Below, piece after piece: positions 28,513-39,191 of a DNA stretch of 64,000 nt. This stretch comes from Aggregatibacter sp. 2125159857 (GTDB taxonomy: Bacteria > Pseudomonadota > Gammaproteobacteria > Enterobacterales > Pasteurellaceae): the NCBI RefSeq assembly GCF_017798005.1, contig NZ_CP072548.1, positions 1,798,001 to 1,862,000 of the forward strand. The letters are read 5' to 3'. Position 1 is the stretch's first letter. The number at the start of each line of letters is the position of its first letter. The position numbers and the translations under genes are program-made. The notes below the pieces were generated by a model. The model did no database searches. It was not told where the DNA came from and saw nothing but the letters and a program-made list of their open reading frames with translations.

Positions 28513-29040
28513 ATGGGCTTAGAAAGCGTACCGGCAGGTAAAGAATTACCAGATGACATCTATGTTGTTATTGAAATCCCTGCAAACTCTGATCCAATCA
28601 AATACGAAGTTGACAAAGAAACCGGCACATTATTTGTAGACCGTTTCATGGCAACCGCAATGTTCTATCCGGCAAACTACGGTTATGTGAACAACACCTT
28701 ATCTTCTGACGGCGACCCGGTTGACGTGTTAGTGCCAACACCGTACCCGTTACAACCTGGCTCTGTTATTCGTTGCCGTCCGGTAGGCGTGTTGAAAATG
28801 ACCGATGAAGCCGGTGGTGATGCGAAAGTGGTTGCGGTACCGCACACTAAATTAAGCAAAGAATACGACCACATCAAAGACGTGGGCGATTTACCGGAAT
28901 TATTAAAAGCACAAATCAAACACTTCTTCGAAAGCTACAAAGCGTTAGAAGCAGGTAAATGGGTGAAAGTAGAAGGATGGGAAGGCGTTGACGCAGCGCG
29001 TAAAGAAATCCTTGATTCATTTGAACGTGCGAAAAAATAA
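28513..29040 (+). CDS. ppa: Ppa, inorganic pyrophosphatase
   Basis: Family I soluble pyrophosphatase of 175 residues that hydrolyses PPi to drive biosynthesis. The metal-binding signature DGDPVDVLV lies near residues 66-74. [18 protein letters not shown] (near 18-35) and [12 protein letters not shown] (near 51) are family blocks. AGAAGGAATA precedes the start. Confidence 0.96.
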   Translation: MGLESVPAGKELPDDIYVVIEIPANSDPIKYEVDKETGTLFVDRFMATAMFYPANYGYVNNTLSSDGDPVDVLVPTPYPLQPGSVIRCRPVGVLKMTDEAGGDAKVVAVPHTKLSKEYDHIKDVGDLPELLKAQIKHFFESYKALEAGKWVKVEGWEGVDAARKEILDSFERAKK

Positions 29041-29053
29041 TAAAATTCTAAAC

Positions 29054-29083
29054 AGACCGCGCTTTTAAGGTGCGGTCTTTTTT
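29054..29083 (+). terminator. Terminator of ppa
   Basis: Stem AGACCGC / GCGGTCT around a short loop, followed by TTTTTT. Its left arm is a one-base variant of the uptake signal. Confidence 0.8.
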
Positions 29084-29109
29084 ACACACAAATCTATGAG
29101 GGAAAATTT

Positions 29110-29880
29110 ATGTTCAAATTTGCTAAAACATTAACACTCGTCTCTATCGTCGGTATTTTAACAGCTTGTGCAGATTCTGCCTCAATTAACCAACAAGCGG
29201 CGATGGGCTATCGTGATATGATTAACGAAGCCAAATCCCAAAATCAAATTGACAGTAACTCCAAAACGGCGCAACGGGTACACAAAATTTTCAACAAAAT
29301 GGTGCCGTACGCGAATCGCGAAAATCAAACCGGGCAAGCCTTTGACTGGCAAATCGAAGTGATTAAATCCAAAGAACTGAATGCTTGGGCAATGCCGGGC
29401 GGTAAAATGGCGTTTTATACCGGCTTAGTGGAAACTTTAAACCTCACAGATGATGAAATTGCGACTGTGATGGGGCATGAAATGGCGCACGCCTTAAAAG
29501 AACATGGTAAAAAGAAAGCAAACCTTAGTCAATTTACCAATGTGATTGCCGGTGTTGCTCAAGCTGCGTTGGCGACACAAATCGGTTCTGACGGTAGTAC
29601 TATGGTTGTAGGCTTAGCAAAAGACTGGGGCTTGGACAAACCTTATTCCCGCAGTGCAGAAACCGAAGCGGATGAAGTGGGGTTATTCTTAATGGCGAAA
29701 TCCGGCTATAACCCGGAAGCCGCACCGGGTTTATGGGATAAAATGCAAAAAGCCTCAACAGGCTCGCAAGGCATTTTAGACAAATTAAGTTCGACGCACC
29801 CAAGTGATAAAGATCGCCAAGCAAACTTATTACGTCTGATGCCACAAGCCTTGGCACTGTATAAACAAAATAAAGGGTAA
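29110..29880 (+). CDS. M48-family metalloprotease lipoprotein (LoiP/YcaL-like)
   Basis: A 256-residue lipoprotein: signal peptide with lipobox LTAC at about residues 17-20, then a Peptidase_M48 domain with the zinc motif HEMAH near residue 123 and a downstream third-ligand region [23 protein letters not shown]. The late [14 protein letters not shown] motif is typical of the LoiP/YggG and YcaL group, periplasmic proteases linked to outer-membrane quality control. Which E. coli member it matches cannot be settled by eye. Confidence 0.87.
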   Translation: MFKFAKTLTLVSIVGILTACADSASINQQAAMGYRDMINEAKSQNQIDSNSKTAQRVHKIFNKMVPYANRENQTGQAFDWQIEVIKSKELNAWAMPGGKMAFYTGLVETLNLTDDEIATVMGHEMAHALKEHGKKKANLSQFTNVIAGVAQAALATQIGSDGSTMVVGLAKDWGLDKPYSRSAETEADEVGLFLMAKSGYNPEAAPGLWDKMQKASTGSQGILDKLSSTHPSDKDRQANLLRLMPQALALYKQNKG

Positions 29881-29896
29881 TCGACATAGTATCTCT

Positions 29897-30748
29897 ATGA
29901 AAGCTTATTTAGATTTGTGCCAACGCATTGTTAATGAAGGCGTTTGGGTAGAAAACGAACGTACCGGCAAACGCTGTTTAACCGTGATTAACGCCGATTT
30001 GACTTACGATGTGGCAAACAATCAATTCCCGTTGATTACCACCCGTAAAAGCTATTGGAAAGCCGCGATTGCAGAACTTCTAGGTTATATTCGCGGTTAT
30101 GATAATGCCGCCGACTTCCGCAATCTTGGCACCAAAACCTGGGATGCCAATGCCAATGAAAATCTGGCTTGGCTCAATAATCCGCACCGCAAAGGCACGG
30201 ATGATATGGGGCGCGTATATGGTGTGCAGGGCAGAAGTTGGCGTAAACCGAATGGCGAACATCTCGATCAGCTACGCAAAATCATCAATAACCTCAGCAA
30301 AGGCATTGATGACCGCGGTGAGATTCTGACGTTCTATAATCCGGGTGAATTTGATTTGGGTTGTTTGCGCCCTTGCATGCACACACATACGTTTTCCTTG
30401 CTGGGTGATACCTTATATCTCACCAGTTACCAACGCTCTTGTGATGTCCCGCTTGGCTTGAATTTCAACCAAATCCAAGTATTTACCCTTTTGGCGTTAA
30501 TGGCACAAATTACCGGTAAAAAAGCAGGGCAAGCGTTCCATCACATTGTGAATGCACACATTTATGAAGACCAGTTGGCACTCATGCGTGATGTGCAATT
30601 AAAACGTGAGCCTTTCCCGTCACCGCAGTTGGAAATTAATCCGGACATTAAATCTTTAGAAGACCTGGAAACCTGGGTCACCATGGATGATTTTGAGGTA
30701 ACGGGTTATCAATGCCACGAGCCGATTAAATATCCGTTTTCCGTCTAA
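29897..30748 (+). CDS. thyA: ThyA, thymidylate synthase
   Basis: Makes dTMP from dUMP with methylenetetrahydrofolate. The 283-residue protein has the catalytic Cys in [12 protein letters not shown] (near residue 160) and the substrate motif [18 protein letters not shown] (near 175-192), then [12 protein letters not shown]. The active-site neighbourhood differs from the E. coli version, but this variant is known in Haemophilus. It starts 17 bases after the M48 gene, so the two may be co-transcribed. Confidence 0.95.
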   Translation: MKAYLDLCQRIVNEGVWVENERTGKRCLTVINADLTYDVANNQFPLITTRKSYWKAAIAELLGYIRGYDNAADFRNLGTKTWDANANENLAWLNNPHRKGTDDMGRVYGVQGRSWRKPNGEHLDQLRKIINNLSKGIDDRGEILTFYNPGEFDLGCLRPCMHTHTFSLLGDTLYLTSYQRSCDVPLGLNFNQIQVFTLLALMAQITGKKAGQAFHHIVNAHIYEDQLALMRDVQLKREPFPSPQLEINPDIKSLEDLETWVTMDDFEVTGYQCHEPIKYPFSV

Positions 30749-30749
30749 C

Positions 30750-30797
30750 AAAGTGCGGTCGGTTTTAGAAACGTTTTTGAAATCCACCGCACTTTTT
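30750..30797 (+). terminator. Uptake-signal-pair terminator between thyA and tadA
   Basis: AAAGTGCGGT (30750-30759) and ACCGCACTTT (30786-30795) followed by TT. It lies directly ahead of tadA. Confidence 0.7.
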
Positions 30798-30811
30798 ATC
30801 TGAATAGCCTC

Positions 30812-31345
30812 ATGACTGAATCTCAACAGCAACTGGATGAACAATTTATGCGCCACGCCTTAATGTTGGCGGACAAAGCTGAAGCCTTGGGTGAAATTCC
30901 TGTGGGCGCCGTATTAGTGAGCGAGGAGGGGGAAATTCTTGGCGAGGGATGGAATTTATCGATCATTGATTCTGATCCCACAGCGCATGCCGAAATTGTG
31001 GCTTTACGCCAAGGCGGCCAGCGCTTGCAAAATTACCGCTTGTTGAACGCAACCTTATACGTCACCCTTGAACCTTGCACCATGTGCGCAGGGGCGATTT
31101 TACACAGCCGCATTAAGCGCTTGGTGTTTGGTGCAGCTGACTATAAAACCGGCGCAGTGGGTTCCCGTTTTCATTTTTTCGAGGATTATAAAATGAACCA
31201 TGTCATTGAAATTACCGGTGGGGTGCTGCAGCAGGAATGCAGTGAAAAACTCAGTGCGTTTTTTCAAAAACGTCGTGCGCAACAGAAAGAAGCGAAATTA
31301 GCCATCCCGAATAAATCCAATGTCGAAACAATGAATAGAGATTAA
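30812..31345 (+). CDS. tadA: TadA, tRNA-specific adenosine deaminase
   Basis: Converts A34 to inosine in the tRNA-Arg(ACG) anticodon. The zinc-deaminase motifs are HAEIVAL near residue 57 and EPCTMCAGAI near 86-95. The 177-residue length is normal. The C-terminal ~25 residues are a Lys/Gln-rich tail. It sits after thyA with a short leader containing an uptake-signal hairpin. Confidence 0.93.
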   Translation: MTESQQQLDEQFMRHALMLADKAEALGEIPVGAVLVSEEGEILGEGWNLSIIDSDPTAHAEIVALRQGGQRLQNYRLLNATLYVTLEPCTMCAGAILHSRIKRLVFGAADYKTGAVGSRFHFFEDYKMNHVIEITGGVLQQECSEKLSAFFQKRRAQQKEAKLAIPNKSNVETMNRD

Positions 31346-31538
31346 TGTGCGGAAGAATCATTCTTATTTTTGTACGAGAGATAAGAGCATAAAACCACAA
31401 GATTACTTTTTATCGTAGAAAATTACGGCATTTTCCCTTTTATTTTGATACACTGGGCAAGTTATCGCCTTCATTATTTTGTTGGCATGATTTCCGTCTT
31501 AGTCAATATCCATTTATATGCGTTCTAAAGGAAACATT

Positions 31539-32204
31539 ATGAGTATTAATAACCTCAAATATAAATTCCAACATTTTTTATACCCGATTGCCGCACAGTG
31601 TGATCGTTTGGGCATTAAAGCCAGCTATATTACGGTATTCTCTAGCATCCTCTCTATTGTCATTGGCATCACGGTGCTTTTAGGCGGGCAATCGCTCTTT
31701 TGGTTAATTCCAATTGGGCTATTTATTAACCTTGTCTTGCTGAATAATCTTGCCGATATTCTTATCTATGATTTTGAGCATACGTCTCGTTGCAGTCGAT
31801 ATTTAACCAAAATCATCTATGTTGTTGCCATGACAGCGGCATACATTCCTTTTATGTTTGTTGCGCCTTTTGATCCGCTACAAATCGGTTTAGTCATTCT
31901 ACTTTCAGCGTTACTGGATTTAAATCTGCTCCCTAAACAAAAAGAAGAAAACGACGAGCCCTATGGCGGGCCGTTAGATAAAGTCGATCGTGCAATCTTA
32001 CTTGGCGAAGTGGCGATATTATACGCCCTCTTTGCACCGTTCAATGAAGCACTTTATTGGGCACCGTGGGTATTAGTCACCAGTTTAGTCCTCACGCTAA
32101 TCATTAGAATTAAACTCAACCGCGCGAATACGCCAATTCCAGAGGAAGTCCAAGAAGAAATTCATCAAGAGCTTTTAGAAGAACTAAAAGAAAAAATGAA
32201 ATAA
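31539..32204 (+). CDS. CDP-alcohol phosphatidyltransferase-like membrane protein with degenerate active site
   Basis: A 221-residue membrane protein, five to six helices, with an acidic, charged C-terminal tail (EEVQEEIHQELLEELKEKM). The N-terminal YPIAAQCDRLGIKASYITVF and the late GGPLDKVDRAILLGE look like the conserved blocks of the CDP-OH_P_transf family. Where the family signature (Asp-Gly-x2-Ala-Arg-x8-Gly-x3-Asp-x3-Asp) should be, near residues 70-95, this protein has NNLADILIYDFEHTSRCSRY and lacks most catalytic Asp. It may have lost or changed activity. The start MSINNLKY at 31539 follows AAAGGAAAC. No partner gene is evident. Confidence 0.6.
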   Translation: MSINNLKYKFQHFLYPIAAQCDRLGIKASYITVFSSILSIVIGITVLLGGQSLFWLIPIGLFINLVLLNNLADILIYDFEHTSRCSRYLTKIIYVVAMTAAYIPFMFVAPFDPLQIGLVILLSALLDLNLLPKQKEENDEPYGGPLDKVDRAILLGEVAILYALFAPFNEALYWAPWVLVTSLVLTLIIRIKLNRANTPIPEEVQEEIHQELLEELKEKMK

Positions 32205-32281
32205 TCCAATACAAATCCCTTATGCCGTGTCATTGCCTTGAAACGATGATACGGCATTATTTTTTATAACAAGGAGTAATT

Positions 32282-32863
32282 ATGGACATGCGGTTAAAAA
32301 TTGGTTTAGTCTCCGTTTCAGATAGAGCCTCTCAAGGCGTTTATGCTGACCAAGGCATTCCCGAATTAAAACATTGGTTGGAGCAGGCTTTAGTGGATCC
32401 TTTTACCGTTGTTGAACGATTGATTCCGGATGAACAAGCTGAAATCGAACGAGTGTTATGTGAATTGGTGGATGAACAGCATTGCCACCTTGTGTTAACT
32501 ACCGGCGGCACCGGTCCGGCAAAACGAGATGTCACACCGGATGCGACGTTAGCCATTGCCGATCGAGAAATGCCCGGTTTTGGTGAACAAATGCGTCAAG
32601 TCAGTTTGCATTTTGTTCCAACCGCCATTTTATCCCGGCAAGTCGGGGTGATTCGTAAAGATAGCCTTATTCTCAATTTACCGGGGCAGCCGAAAGCCAT
32701 CAAAGAAACCTTAGAAGGCGTTAAAGACAGCGAGGGTAAGGTCCTTGTGCAAGGGATTTTTAGTGCGGTGCCTTATTGCCTGCAATTAATCAATGGCATC
32801 TACATTGACACCAACCCTGCGATTATCACCAGTTTTAGACCCAAATCAGCACGCCGTGAATAA
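32282..32863 (+). CDS. mog: Mog, molybdopterin adenylyltransferase
   Basis: Activates molybdopterin with ATP before molybdenum insertion. The 193-residue MoCF-fold protein has SVSDRASQGVYADQGIPEL near residues 11-29 and the signature TTGGTGPAKRDVTPDATL near 75-92. AAGGAG lies five bases before the ATG at 32282; the second ATG two codons later is possible. No other moa/moe genes are in the window. Confidence 0.93.
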   Translation: MDMRLKIGLVSVSDRASQGVYADQGIPELKHWLEQALVDPFTVVERLIPDEQAEIERVLCELVDEQHCHLVLTTGGTGPAKRDVTPDATLAIADREMPGFGEQMRQVSLHFVPTAILSRQVGVIRKDSLILNLPGQPKAIKETLEGVKDSEGKVLVQGIFSAVPYCLQLINGIYIDTNPAIITSFRPKSARRE

Positions 32864-32907
32864 TACTACGGCGGCGATATTGCGCTAAAATGCAGACTTC
32901 GTTATTA

Positions 32908-32964
32908 AAAAAGCCATCTGAAAATGTACGAAAAAACGACCGCACTTTTCAGATGTGCTTTTTG
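32908..32964. terminator. Bidirectional terminator between mog and hemB
   Basis: Stem AAGC-CATCTGAAAA (32911-32924) / TTTTCAGATG-T-GCTT (32946-32960) with one bulge and T runs on both sides. The loop holds an uptake signal. Confidence 0.75.
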
Positions 32965-33040
32965 TTAATAAGAAATCGCCATGCGCATATCCGAACCGCA
33001 TGGCAATAATAGATAGGAGATGAAAACACAAGACAATGTG

Positions 33041-34081
<1,041 letters not shown>

Positions 34082-34849
34082 TTAGTGATTAGCCGTGTTG
34101 TTTTCATCTTGAGTGGCTTCGTCTTCTTCACGCGGACGATAAAATCGTGCAAAGAATACGCCCACTTCAAATAACAAACACATTGGAATAGCAAGCAAGG
34201 TTTGTGAGAATACATCCGGCGGAGTTAAAAGCATACCGATAAAGAACGCACCGACAATAATATAAGGGCGCTTGGCTTTTAAATCTTCCGGTGTGGTAAC
34301 ACCAGTCCAGCATAACAGAATAATCGCCACCGGCACTTCAAAGCAAACACCGAAAGCTAAGAATAACGTCAGTACAAAATCTAAGTAGCTACTGATGTCG
34401 GTCGCGATTGCCACCCCTTCCGGTGCCGTTTTAGTTAAAAAGCTGAACACTAACGGGAATACCACATAGTAAGCAAAAGCTACGCCTAGATAAAACAACA
34501 GCGTGCTGGAAAATAGCAGCGGATAAATGAGGCGTTTTTCATGCTGATATAATGCCGGTGCCACAAAAGCCCAAATTTGGTAGAGCAAAAATGGGACTGA
34601 AATAAAAATAGCGACAACGCCGGTCAGTTTAATTGGGGTGAAAAACGGCGTGGCAATATTGGTGGCAATCATACTGGAGCCGTTTGGCAAGTTTGCGGTT
34701 AACGGTGCCGCCACAAAGTTATAAATTTCGTTGGAAAAATAAACTAACGCCACAAATACCACAGCAACGAAAATAATGCTGCGTAATAAACGGTTGCGCA
34801 GTTCTACCAGATGAGTGATGAGGGGTTGAGTATCGTCAACGCTGGTCAT
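34082..34849 (-). CDS. tatC: TatC, twin-arginine translocase receptor subunit
   Basis: Polytopic inner-membrane protein of 255 residues with six helices that recognises twin-arginine signal peptides. Family blocks: [16 protein letters not shown] at the N-terminus, [22 protein letters not shown] near 91, and [14 protein letters not shown] with the conserved Glu near 170. It is third in tatABC. Confidence 0.96.
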   Translation of the reverse strand: MTSVDDTQPLITHLVELRNRLLRSIIFVAVVFVALVYFSNEIYNFVAAPLTANLPNGSSMIATNIATPFFTPIKLTGVVAIFISVPFLLYQIWAFVAPALYQHEKRLIYPLLFSSTLLFYLGVAFAYYVVFPLVFSFLTKTAPEGVAIATDISSYLDFVLTLFLAFGVCFEVPVAIILLCWTGVTTPEDLKAKRPYIIVGAFFIGMLLTPPDVFSQTLLAIPMCLLFEVGVFFARFYRPREEDEATQDENNTANH

Positions 34850-34875
34850 AAATTATCCTAATTGAGGGTTACGCC

Positions 34876-35529
34876 CTAGCTTTTATTTGAGGATTGTTCG
34901 GTTTTCTCCGAATGGGCATTTTCTGAATTGGCCGGCAAAGGATTATCCGGATCATATTGATTGATGTAATAAGCCAGTTTGTCATCTAGCTCAATTTCTT
35001 CTTGCTCCGCCTGTTCTGCCGGAGAAAGTGCGGTCGTATTTCGCGACATTTCTGCAACGGCTAAGGCTTCTGTATTTTGTTCGGAAAAATCTTCAACATC
35101 AAGAATGTCATAGTTAGCCATTGGGTTGCGATAATTTGAACCAGGATGAATGTTGTCATTTTCATCCGAATTTTCTACCGCACTTTTCATTTCCTTGATT
35201 TGATCTTGCAACGTAGTATTACTTTGTGCTGCTTTTTGTTCCAAATCGGCACGCAACTTATCTGCAGAGGCTTTTAATTCCTCAACGGTTTTGCCCAATT
35301 CGGGAGACAGCGCCTTAAGATTCAAGCTTTCCGCTTTCTTAATGCTGTCTTGCAACTCTTGCAATTTTAATTCTTGTTTTAGTTCATTTTGTACATTTGC
35401 CGCCAAGCCACGAACAGTTCGCACCCAAGACATGACCGTGCGAATGGCTACCGGTAAACGTTGTGGGCCTAGTACCACTAAGCCCACAATACAAACTAAG
35501 ACAACCTCAGAAAAACCAATATCAAACAC
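34876..35529 (-). CDS. tatB: TatB, twin-arginine translocase subunit
   Basis: N-terminal membrane helix with the conserved start [20 protein letters not shown] and GPQRLP, then an amphipathic helix and a long charged tail; 217 residues, somewhat longer than the E. coli protein because of an acidic C-terminal extension. It forms the receptor complex with TatC. It follows tatA after 3 bases. Confidence 0.94.
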   Translation of the reverse strand: MFDIGFSEVVLVCIVGLVVLGPQRLPVAIRTVMSWVRTVRGLAANVQNELKQELKLQELQDSIKKAESLNLKALSPELGKTVEELKASADKLRADLEQKAAQSNTTLQDQIKEMKSAVENSDENDNIHPGSNYRNPMANYDILDVEDFSEQNTEALAVAEMSRNTTALSPAEQAEQEEIELDDKLAYYINQYDPDNPLPANSENAHSEKTEQSSNKS

Positions 35530-35532
35530 GGA

Positions 35533-35763
35533 TTATGCCTGTTCTTTTTCTTTGCTTTTTTCTTGTTCCGGTTGTGCCTTTTGCTTTTGTTCCACTTTAT
35601 CGAAACTTGCATCAGCCGGTTTGGCTTCTTCATTCATGGCCTTTTTAAAGCCTTTTACAGACTCGCCCAAATCGGTACCTAACGTACGCAATTTCTTCGT
35701 ACCGAATAACAATACAATGATTAAAACCAAAATAGCCAATTGCCAAATGCTAATGCCACCCAT
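35533..35763 (-). CDS. tatA: TatA, twin-arginine translocase pore subunit
   Basis: A 76-residue protein: N-terminal helix [39 protein letters not shown] hinge and amphipathic helix, then a Lys/Glu/Gln-rich tail. It oligomerises into the Tat passage. First gene of tatABC-hemB. The 246 bases upstream to the deoD terminator hold no gene. Confidence 0.95.
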   Translation of the reverse strand: MGGISIWQLAILVLIIVLLFGTKKLRTLGTDLGESVKGFKKAMNEEAKPADASFDKVEQKQKAQPEQEKSKEKEQA

Positions 35764-36009
35764 AAAAACCTCATTGATATGCGTTAAGAGATGAAATTTA
35801 TCTGTTAAAAACGTGCAGAACTATACTCGTTTTACCCGTGTTGAACAATAGCCAAGCCGGATTATTTTCGTATTTATTGACGTTGGTTACCTTGCTTCTT
35901 TGCATTTTAACTTAGCATCGTATAGCAACTCGCTTCCTTCTAAGCCTTAAATAACTCCCTTGAAGTCAAACTGTCGCTCTCATTTTATACCGCGATAACA
36001 CACTCAAAA

Positions 36010-36044
36010 GAATGCTGCCAAATGACGCAAATTAGGCAGCATTC
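36010..36044 (-). terminator. Terminator of nupC-deoD
   Basis: Perfect 10-bp stem GAATGCTGCC / GGCAGCATTC with a 15-base loop, followed by CTTTTG on the minus strand. Confidence 0.7.
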
Positions 36045-36054
36045 AAGGAGTTGA

Positions 36055-36774
36055 CTAGTTAGCCTTATCGTCAATTAATACGGTTTCTAACGCCACTTTG
36101 ATCATTTCATTAAACGTCAACTGACGCTCTTCCGCACTGGTTTGTTCATGAGTACGAATATGGTCGGATACGGTACAGATAGTCAATGCGCGCACACCGT
36201 ATTCTGCTGCCACGCCATAAATACCGGCGGCTTCCATTTCTACGCCTAGGATGCCGTATTTTTCCATCACGTCAAACATGGCGACATCCGGTGTATAGAA
36301 TAAATCTGCAGAAAATAAATTACCGACACGAACCTTAACATCTAATTCCTTCGCTGCCTGTACCGCCGCTTGCGTTAAACCGAAATCGGCAATCGCTGCA
36401 AAATCGTTGTCTTTAAAACGAATACGATTAACTTTGGAATCGGTACACGCACCAAGACCGATAACCACATCACGCACTTTTACATCCATGCGGACGGCAC
36501 CACAAGAACCGACACGAATCAGTTTTTCCACACCGTATTCCGTAATGAGTTCTTTCGCGTAAATGGAACAGGAAGGGATCCCCATACCATGTGCCATCAC
36601 AGAAATTCGGCGACCTTTATAGGTGCCGGTAAAGCCCAACATATTGCGAACGTTGGTCACTTCTTGCACGTTTTCTAAGAAAGTTTCTGCGATATACTTC
36701 GCACGAAGCGGATCGCCCGGCATTAATACGGCATCGGCAAATGCACCGGCTGGCGCGTTAATATGTGGAGTCAT
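36055..36774 (-). CDS. deoD: DeoD, purine nucleoside phosphorylase
   Basis: Hexameric trimer-of-dimers phosphorylase that splits purine (deoxy)nucleosides with phosphate. The 239-residue protein has the His4 region [14 protein letters not shown], the phosphate motif [13 protein letters not shown] near 19, [19 protein letters not shown] near 87 and the catalytic Asp in [18 protein letters not shown] near 204. It follows nupC on the same strand, giving an uptake-and-breakdown pair for nucleosides. Confidence 0.96.
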   Translation of the reverse strand: MTPHINAPAGAFADAVLMPGDPLRAKYIAETFLENVQEVTNVRNMLGFTGTYKGRRISVMAHGMGIPSCSIYAKELITEYGVEKLIRVGSCGAVRMDVKVRDVVIGLGACTDSKVNRIRFKDNDFAAIADFGLTQAAVQAAKELDVKVRVGNLFSADLFYTPDVAMFDVMEKYGILGVEMEAAGIYGVAAEYGVRALTICTVSDHIRTHEQTSAEERQLTFNEMIKVALETVLIDDKAN

Positions 36775-36900
36775 AGTCTTTTCCTCTTTATTGACATGGT
36801 GAACTAAAATTAGCGCAAACGTTTTCGTTGCCTATAAACGACAACACCACGAACAGGTCGTGGTGTCATCATAAAAAACGTGGTGAAATCATACCGCACT

Positions 36901-38151
36901 TTATAGCACAGCACCACTCAAACCGATAAATAATCCGGCAATCGTTGCACTCATTAAGTTAGATAATGAACCGGCAAGCACCGCTTTTAAACCTAAACGC
37001 GCAACATCACCGCGACGATTTGGTGCCATACCGCCTAAACCGCCGATTAAGATTGCAATGGAGCTGAAGTTAGCGAAACCACAAAGTGCGAAGGTAATAA
37101 TTGCTTTGGTTTTATCACTTAGCACAACAGCAGAATCCGGTTGTAAATATTTAGCAAATTCTAAATAACCCACAAATTCGTTCACCGCTAATTTTAAACC
37201 AATCATTTGGCCGGCAATGGCAGATTCTTCCCAAGAAATCCCGATTAAGTATGCCAATGGTTTGAAAATCCAACCTAAAATCACTTGTAAAGTTAAGTTT
37301 GGTTCACCAACAATGCCACCTAAGCTACTTAAAATCCAGTTAATTAAGGCAATTACAGACACAAACGCAATTAACATCGCGCCTACATTCAGTGCCAAGT
37401 GCATACCGTCACGCGCACCGTTTGCTAAGGCTTCAATTGCGTTGGACGGTTTTTCCACATCCGCGTCCTCTTTTAACATATCATCAGTTTTTTCCGTTTG
37501 TGGAAACATGATTTTAGCGAATAATAAACCACCCGGTGCAGCCATAAAAGAAGCGGCGATTAAGTAAGTTAACGGCACGCCCATCCCGGCATAACCTGCC
37601 ATCACAGAACCGGCGATAGAAGCCACGCCACCCACCATCACAGCGAATAATTCAGATTGAGTCATACGACCGATAAATGGCTTAACAATTAACGGCGCTT
37701 CCGTTTGCCCCACGAAAATGTTTGCGGCAGCTGACATGGATTCCGCTTTTGAGGTACCTAATAATTTTTGTAACCCACCACCGATAAGTTTGATGACCCA
37801 TTGCATTACACCGATGTAATAAAGTAAGGAAATGAGTGCAGAGAAGAAGATAATCACCGGTAATACTTTAATAGCGAAGATAAAACCGAAACTTTGGCTT
37901 GGGTCAGTCAATCCACCAAAAACAAAGCTAATCCCTTCATTACCAAAACCGATAACTTTGCCGATAAAATCGGATGCCGCTTGTAATGCATGACGTCCGG
38001 CCGGCACATAAAGCACGAAAGCACCGATAGCGATTTGAATGGCCAGTGCGCCAAACACAGTACGTAAATTGATCGCTTTGCGATTGTTAGAGAATAAAAC
38101 GGCAATCCCCAACAGCACAAAAATACCGATAATGCTGATTAAAATGTCCAT
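36901..38151 (-). CDS. nupC: NupC-type concentrative nucleoside transporter (CNT family)
   Basis: Nucleoside/cation symporter, 416 residues, with the family motifs [13 protein letters not shown] near residue 193, [16 protein letters not shown] near 243 and [20 protein letters not shown] near 366. The open frame continues far upstream through palindromic repeats. I placed the start at 38151 ([11 protein letters not shown]) because GAGG lies seven bases before it and homologues begin there. Located upstream of deoD. Confidence 0.93.
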   Translation of the reverse strand: MDILISIIGIFVLLGIAVLFSNNRKAINLRTVFGALAIQIAIGAFVLYVPAGRHALQAASDFIGKVIGFGNEGISFVFGGLTDPSQSFGFIFAIKVLPVIIFFSALISLLYYIGVMQWVIKLIGGGLQKLLGTSKAESMSAAANIFVGQTEAPLIVKPFIGRMTQSELFAVMVGGVASIAGSVMAGYAGMGVPLTYLIAASFMAAPGGLLFAKIMFPQTEKTDDMLKEDADVEKPSNAIEALANGARDGMHLALNVGAMLIAFVSVIALINWILSSLGGIVGEPNLTLQVILGWIFKPLAYLIGISWEESAIAGQMIGLKLAVNEFVGYLEFAKYLQPDSAVVLSDKTKAIITFALCGFANFSSIAILIGGLGGMAPNRRGDVARLGLKAVLAGSLSNLMSATIAGLFIGLSGAVL

Positions 38152-38233
38152 AGATACCTCAAAGGATGTAAATAAAAATTTGGCGTATTCTACTTGTTTT
38201 TGTGGCGAAGAGGGAGTGATTTTTTCAAGAATA

Positions 38234-38262
38234 AAAAAATCCCGAGGATTTCGGGATTTTTT
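38234..38262. terminator. Bidirectional terminator hairpin ahead of nupC
   Basis: Stem AAAAAATCCCGA (38234-38245) / TCGGGATTTTTT (38251-38262) with loop GGATT. A similar hairpin at 38537-38568 precedes the next repeat unit, so it may be part of the repeat. Confidence 0.8.
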
Positions 38263-38278
38263 AATGCTTAGCATTGTA

Positions 38279-38536
38279 ACGTGCAACGTGTTGCACGAAA
38301 TTGTGAATGTCCGAAAGGGGTAAATAACGTTCCGTGCGTGGTTTAGTCGTGCAACAAGTTGCACGCTACGCACGAAATTGTGAATTACACATCGAGGTAA
38401 ATCATTCGTGCAACAAGTTGCACGCTAGGAGGGGGTAAATAATCCTCTTATATGTTGAATTTCGGTTGTCAGCCTTGTCCACTATATCATCGTGGGGATG
38501 TTTTCTGCTTATCACTTAAGCCATTTGGCTGGCTAT
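38279..38536. repeat. Palindrome-rich repeat unit, copy 2
   Basis: Contains GTGCAAC/GTTGCAC palindromes at 38281-38296, 38349-38364 and 38408-38423 in the same order and spacing as copy 1, with shared spacers (GTGAATGTCCGAAAGG, GGTAAATAACG, ATATGTTGAATTTCGGTTGT). It ends in a TTTGGCTGGCTATAA tail as in copy 1. Confidence 0.85.
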
Positions 38537-38568
38537 AAAAAAATCCTGAGGATTTAGGGATTTTTTTA
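38537..38568. repeat. Hairpin linking repeat units 2 and 3
   Basis: AAAATCCTGA, GGATT, TAGGGATTTTTTT: an imperfect copy of the hairpin at 38234-38262, placed at the equivalent point before the next unit. Confidence 0.65.
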
Positions 38569-38579
38569 ATGTTTAGAAT

Positions 38580-38865
38580 AGTAGCGTGCAACTTGTTGCA
38601 CGAAATTGTGAATGTCCGAAAGGGGTAAATAACGCTCCGTGCGTGGTTTGCGCGTGCATCAAGAACACGGTACGCACGATATTGTGAATTACGCATCGGG
38701 GTTCATCATTCGTGCAACAAGTTGCACGCTACGCACGAAATCATGAATTACGCATCGAGGTAAATCATTCGTGCAACAAGTTGCACGCTACGAGGGGGTA
38801 AATAATCCTCCTATATGTTGAATTTCGGTTATCAGTCTTGTTCATTATATCGAGAGGATTTTTTT
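38580..38865. repeat. Palindrome-rich repeat unit, copy 3 (expanded)
   Basis: Starts 305 bp after copy 2, so the two form a tandem. It has four palindromic modules: GTGCAAC/GTTGCAC at 38586-38601, a decayed one at about 38654, and intact ones at 38712-38727 and 38771-38786. The last two are a 59-bp direct repeat. It ends just before the yedF stop codon with GAGGATTTTTTTAATGCTTA. Confidence 0.85.
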
Positions 38866-38870
38866 AATGC

Positions 38871-39140
38871 TTAACGCTGAATCAAATAACGTAATTTTGT
38901 GCCATCTTGTTCCACGCTTAATAAGGTATAACCGTGGTTTTTAGTATCCACCGGAATGTTGTTGATGGATTGTGCGCAGTCGCTGAGTAATTCCAGAATT
39001 TCGCCTTCCTTTAATTCCGGCATGGTTTCTAACATAACAATAGCTGGATACGGACAAGGTTCGCCCACGGTATCGATGGTGTAATCCGGAACGATGTCTT
39101 TGGGATCTTTATCTAATTTGTGCACAACGGTAAATGCCAT
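38871..39140 (-). CDS. yedF: YedF-like TusA-family sulfur carrier
   Basis: An 89-residue SirA/TusA-fold protein with the family motif GEPCPYPAIVMLETM (Cys-Pro-x-Pro) near residues 26-40, whose Cys can carry a persulfide or selenium. It lies 51 bases downstream of yedE on the same strand. The yedE-yedF pair is a recurring unit proposed to work in thiosulfate/sulfur or selenium supply; the exact role here is not settled. Confidence 0.85.
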   Translation of the reverse strand: MAFTVVHKLDKDPKDIVPDYTIDTVGEPCPYPAIVMLETMPELKEGEILELLSDCAQSINNIPVDTKNHGYTLLSVEQDGTKLRYLIQR

Positions 39141-39191
39141 AATGTGTTTTCCTTCTGTAAAATAAAAATAACGTTAAATCAAACCGCACTT

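Noticed and set aside
35291..35794. 167-codon plus-strand frame across tatB-tatA
   Set aside because: Antisense of two well-identified genes; Ser/Cys/Phe-rich composition typical of shadows.
38152..38373. Upstream extension of nupC through the repeat, and a similar frame at 38487-38696
   Set aside because: Both read the same repeat unit, but the equivalent frame in copy 1 (13359-13450) contains a stop codon, and no ribosome site is present.
38279..38865. CRISPR array
   Set aside because: The period is about 59 bp, but the intervening segments are themselves conserved copies, not unique spacers, and no cas gene is in the window.
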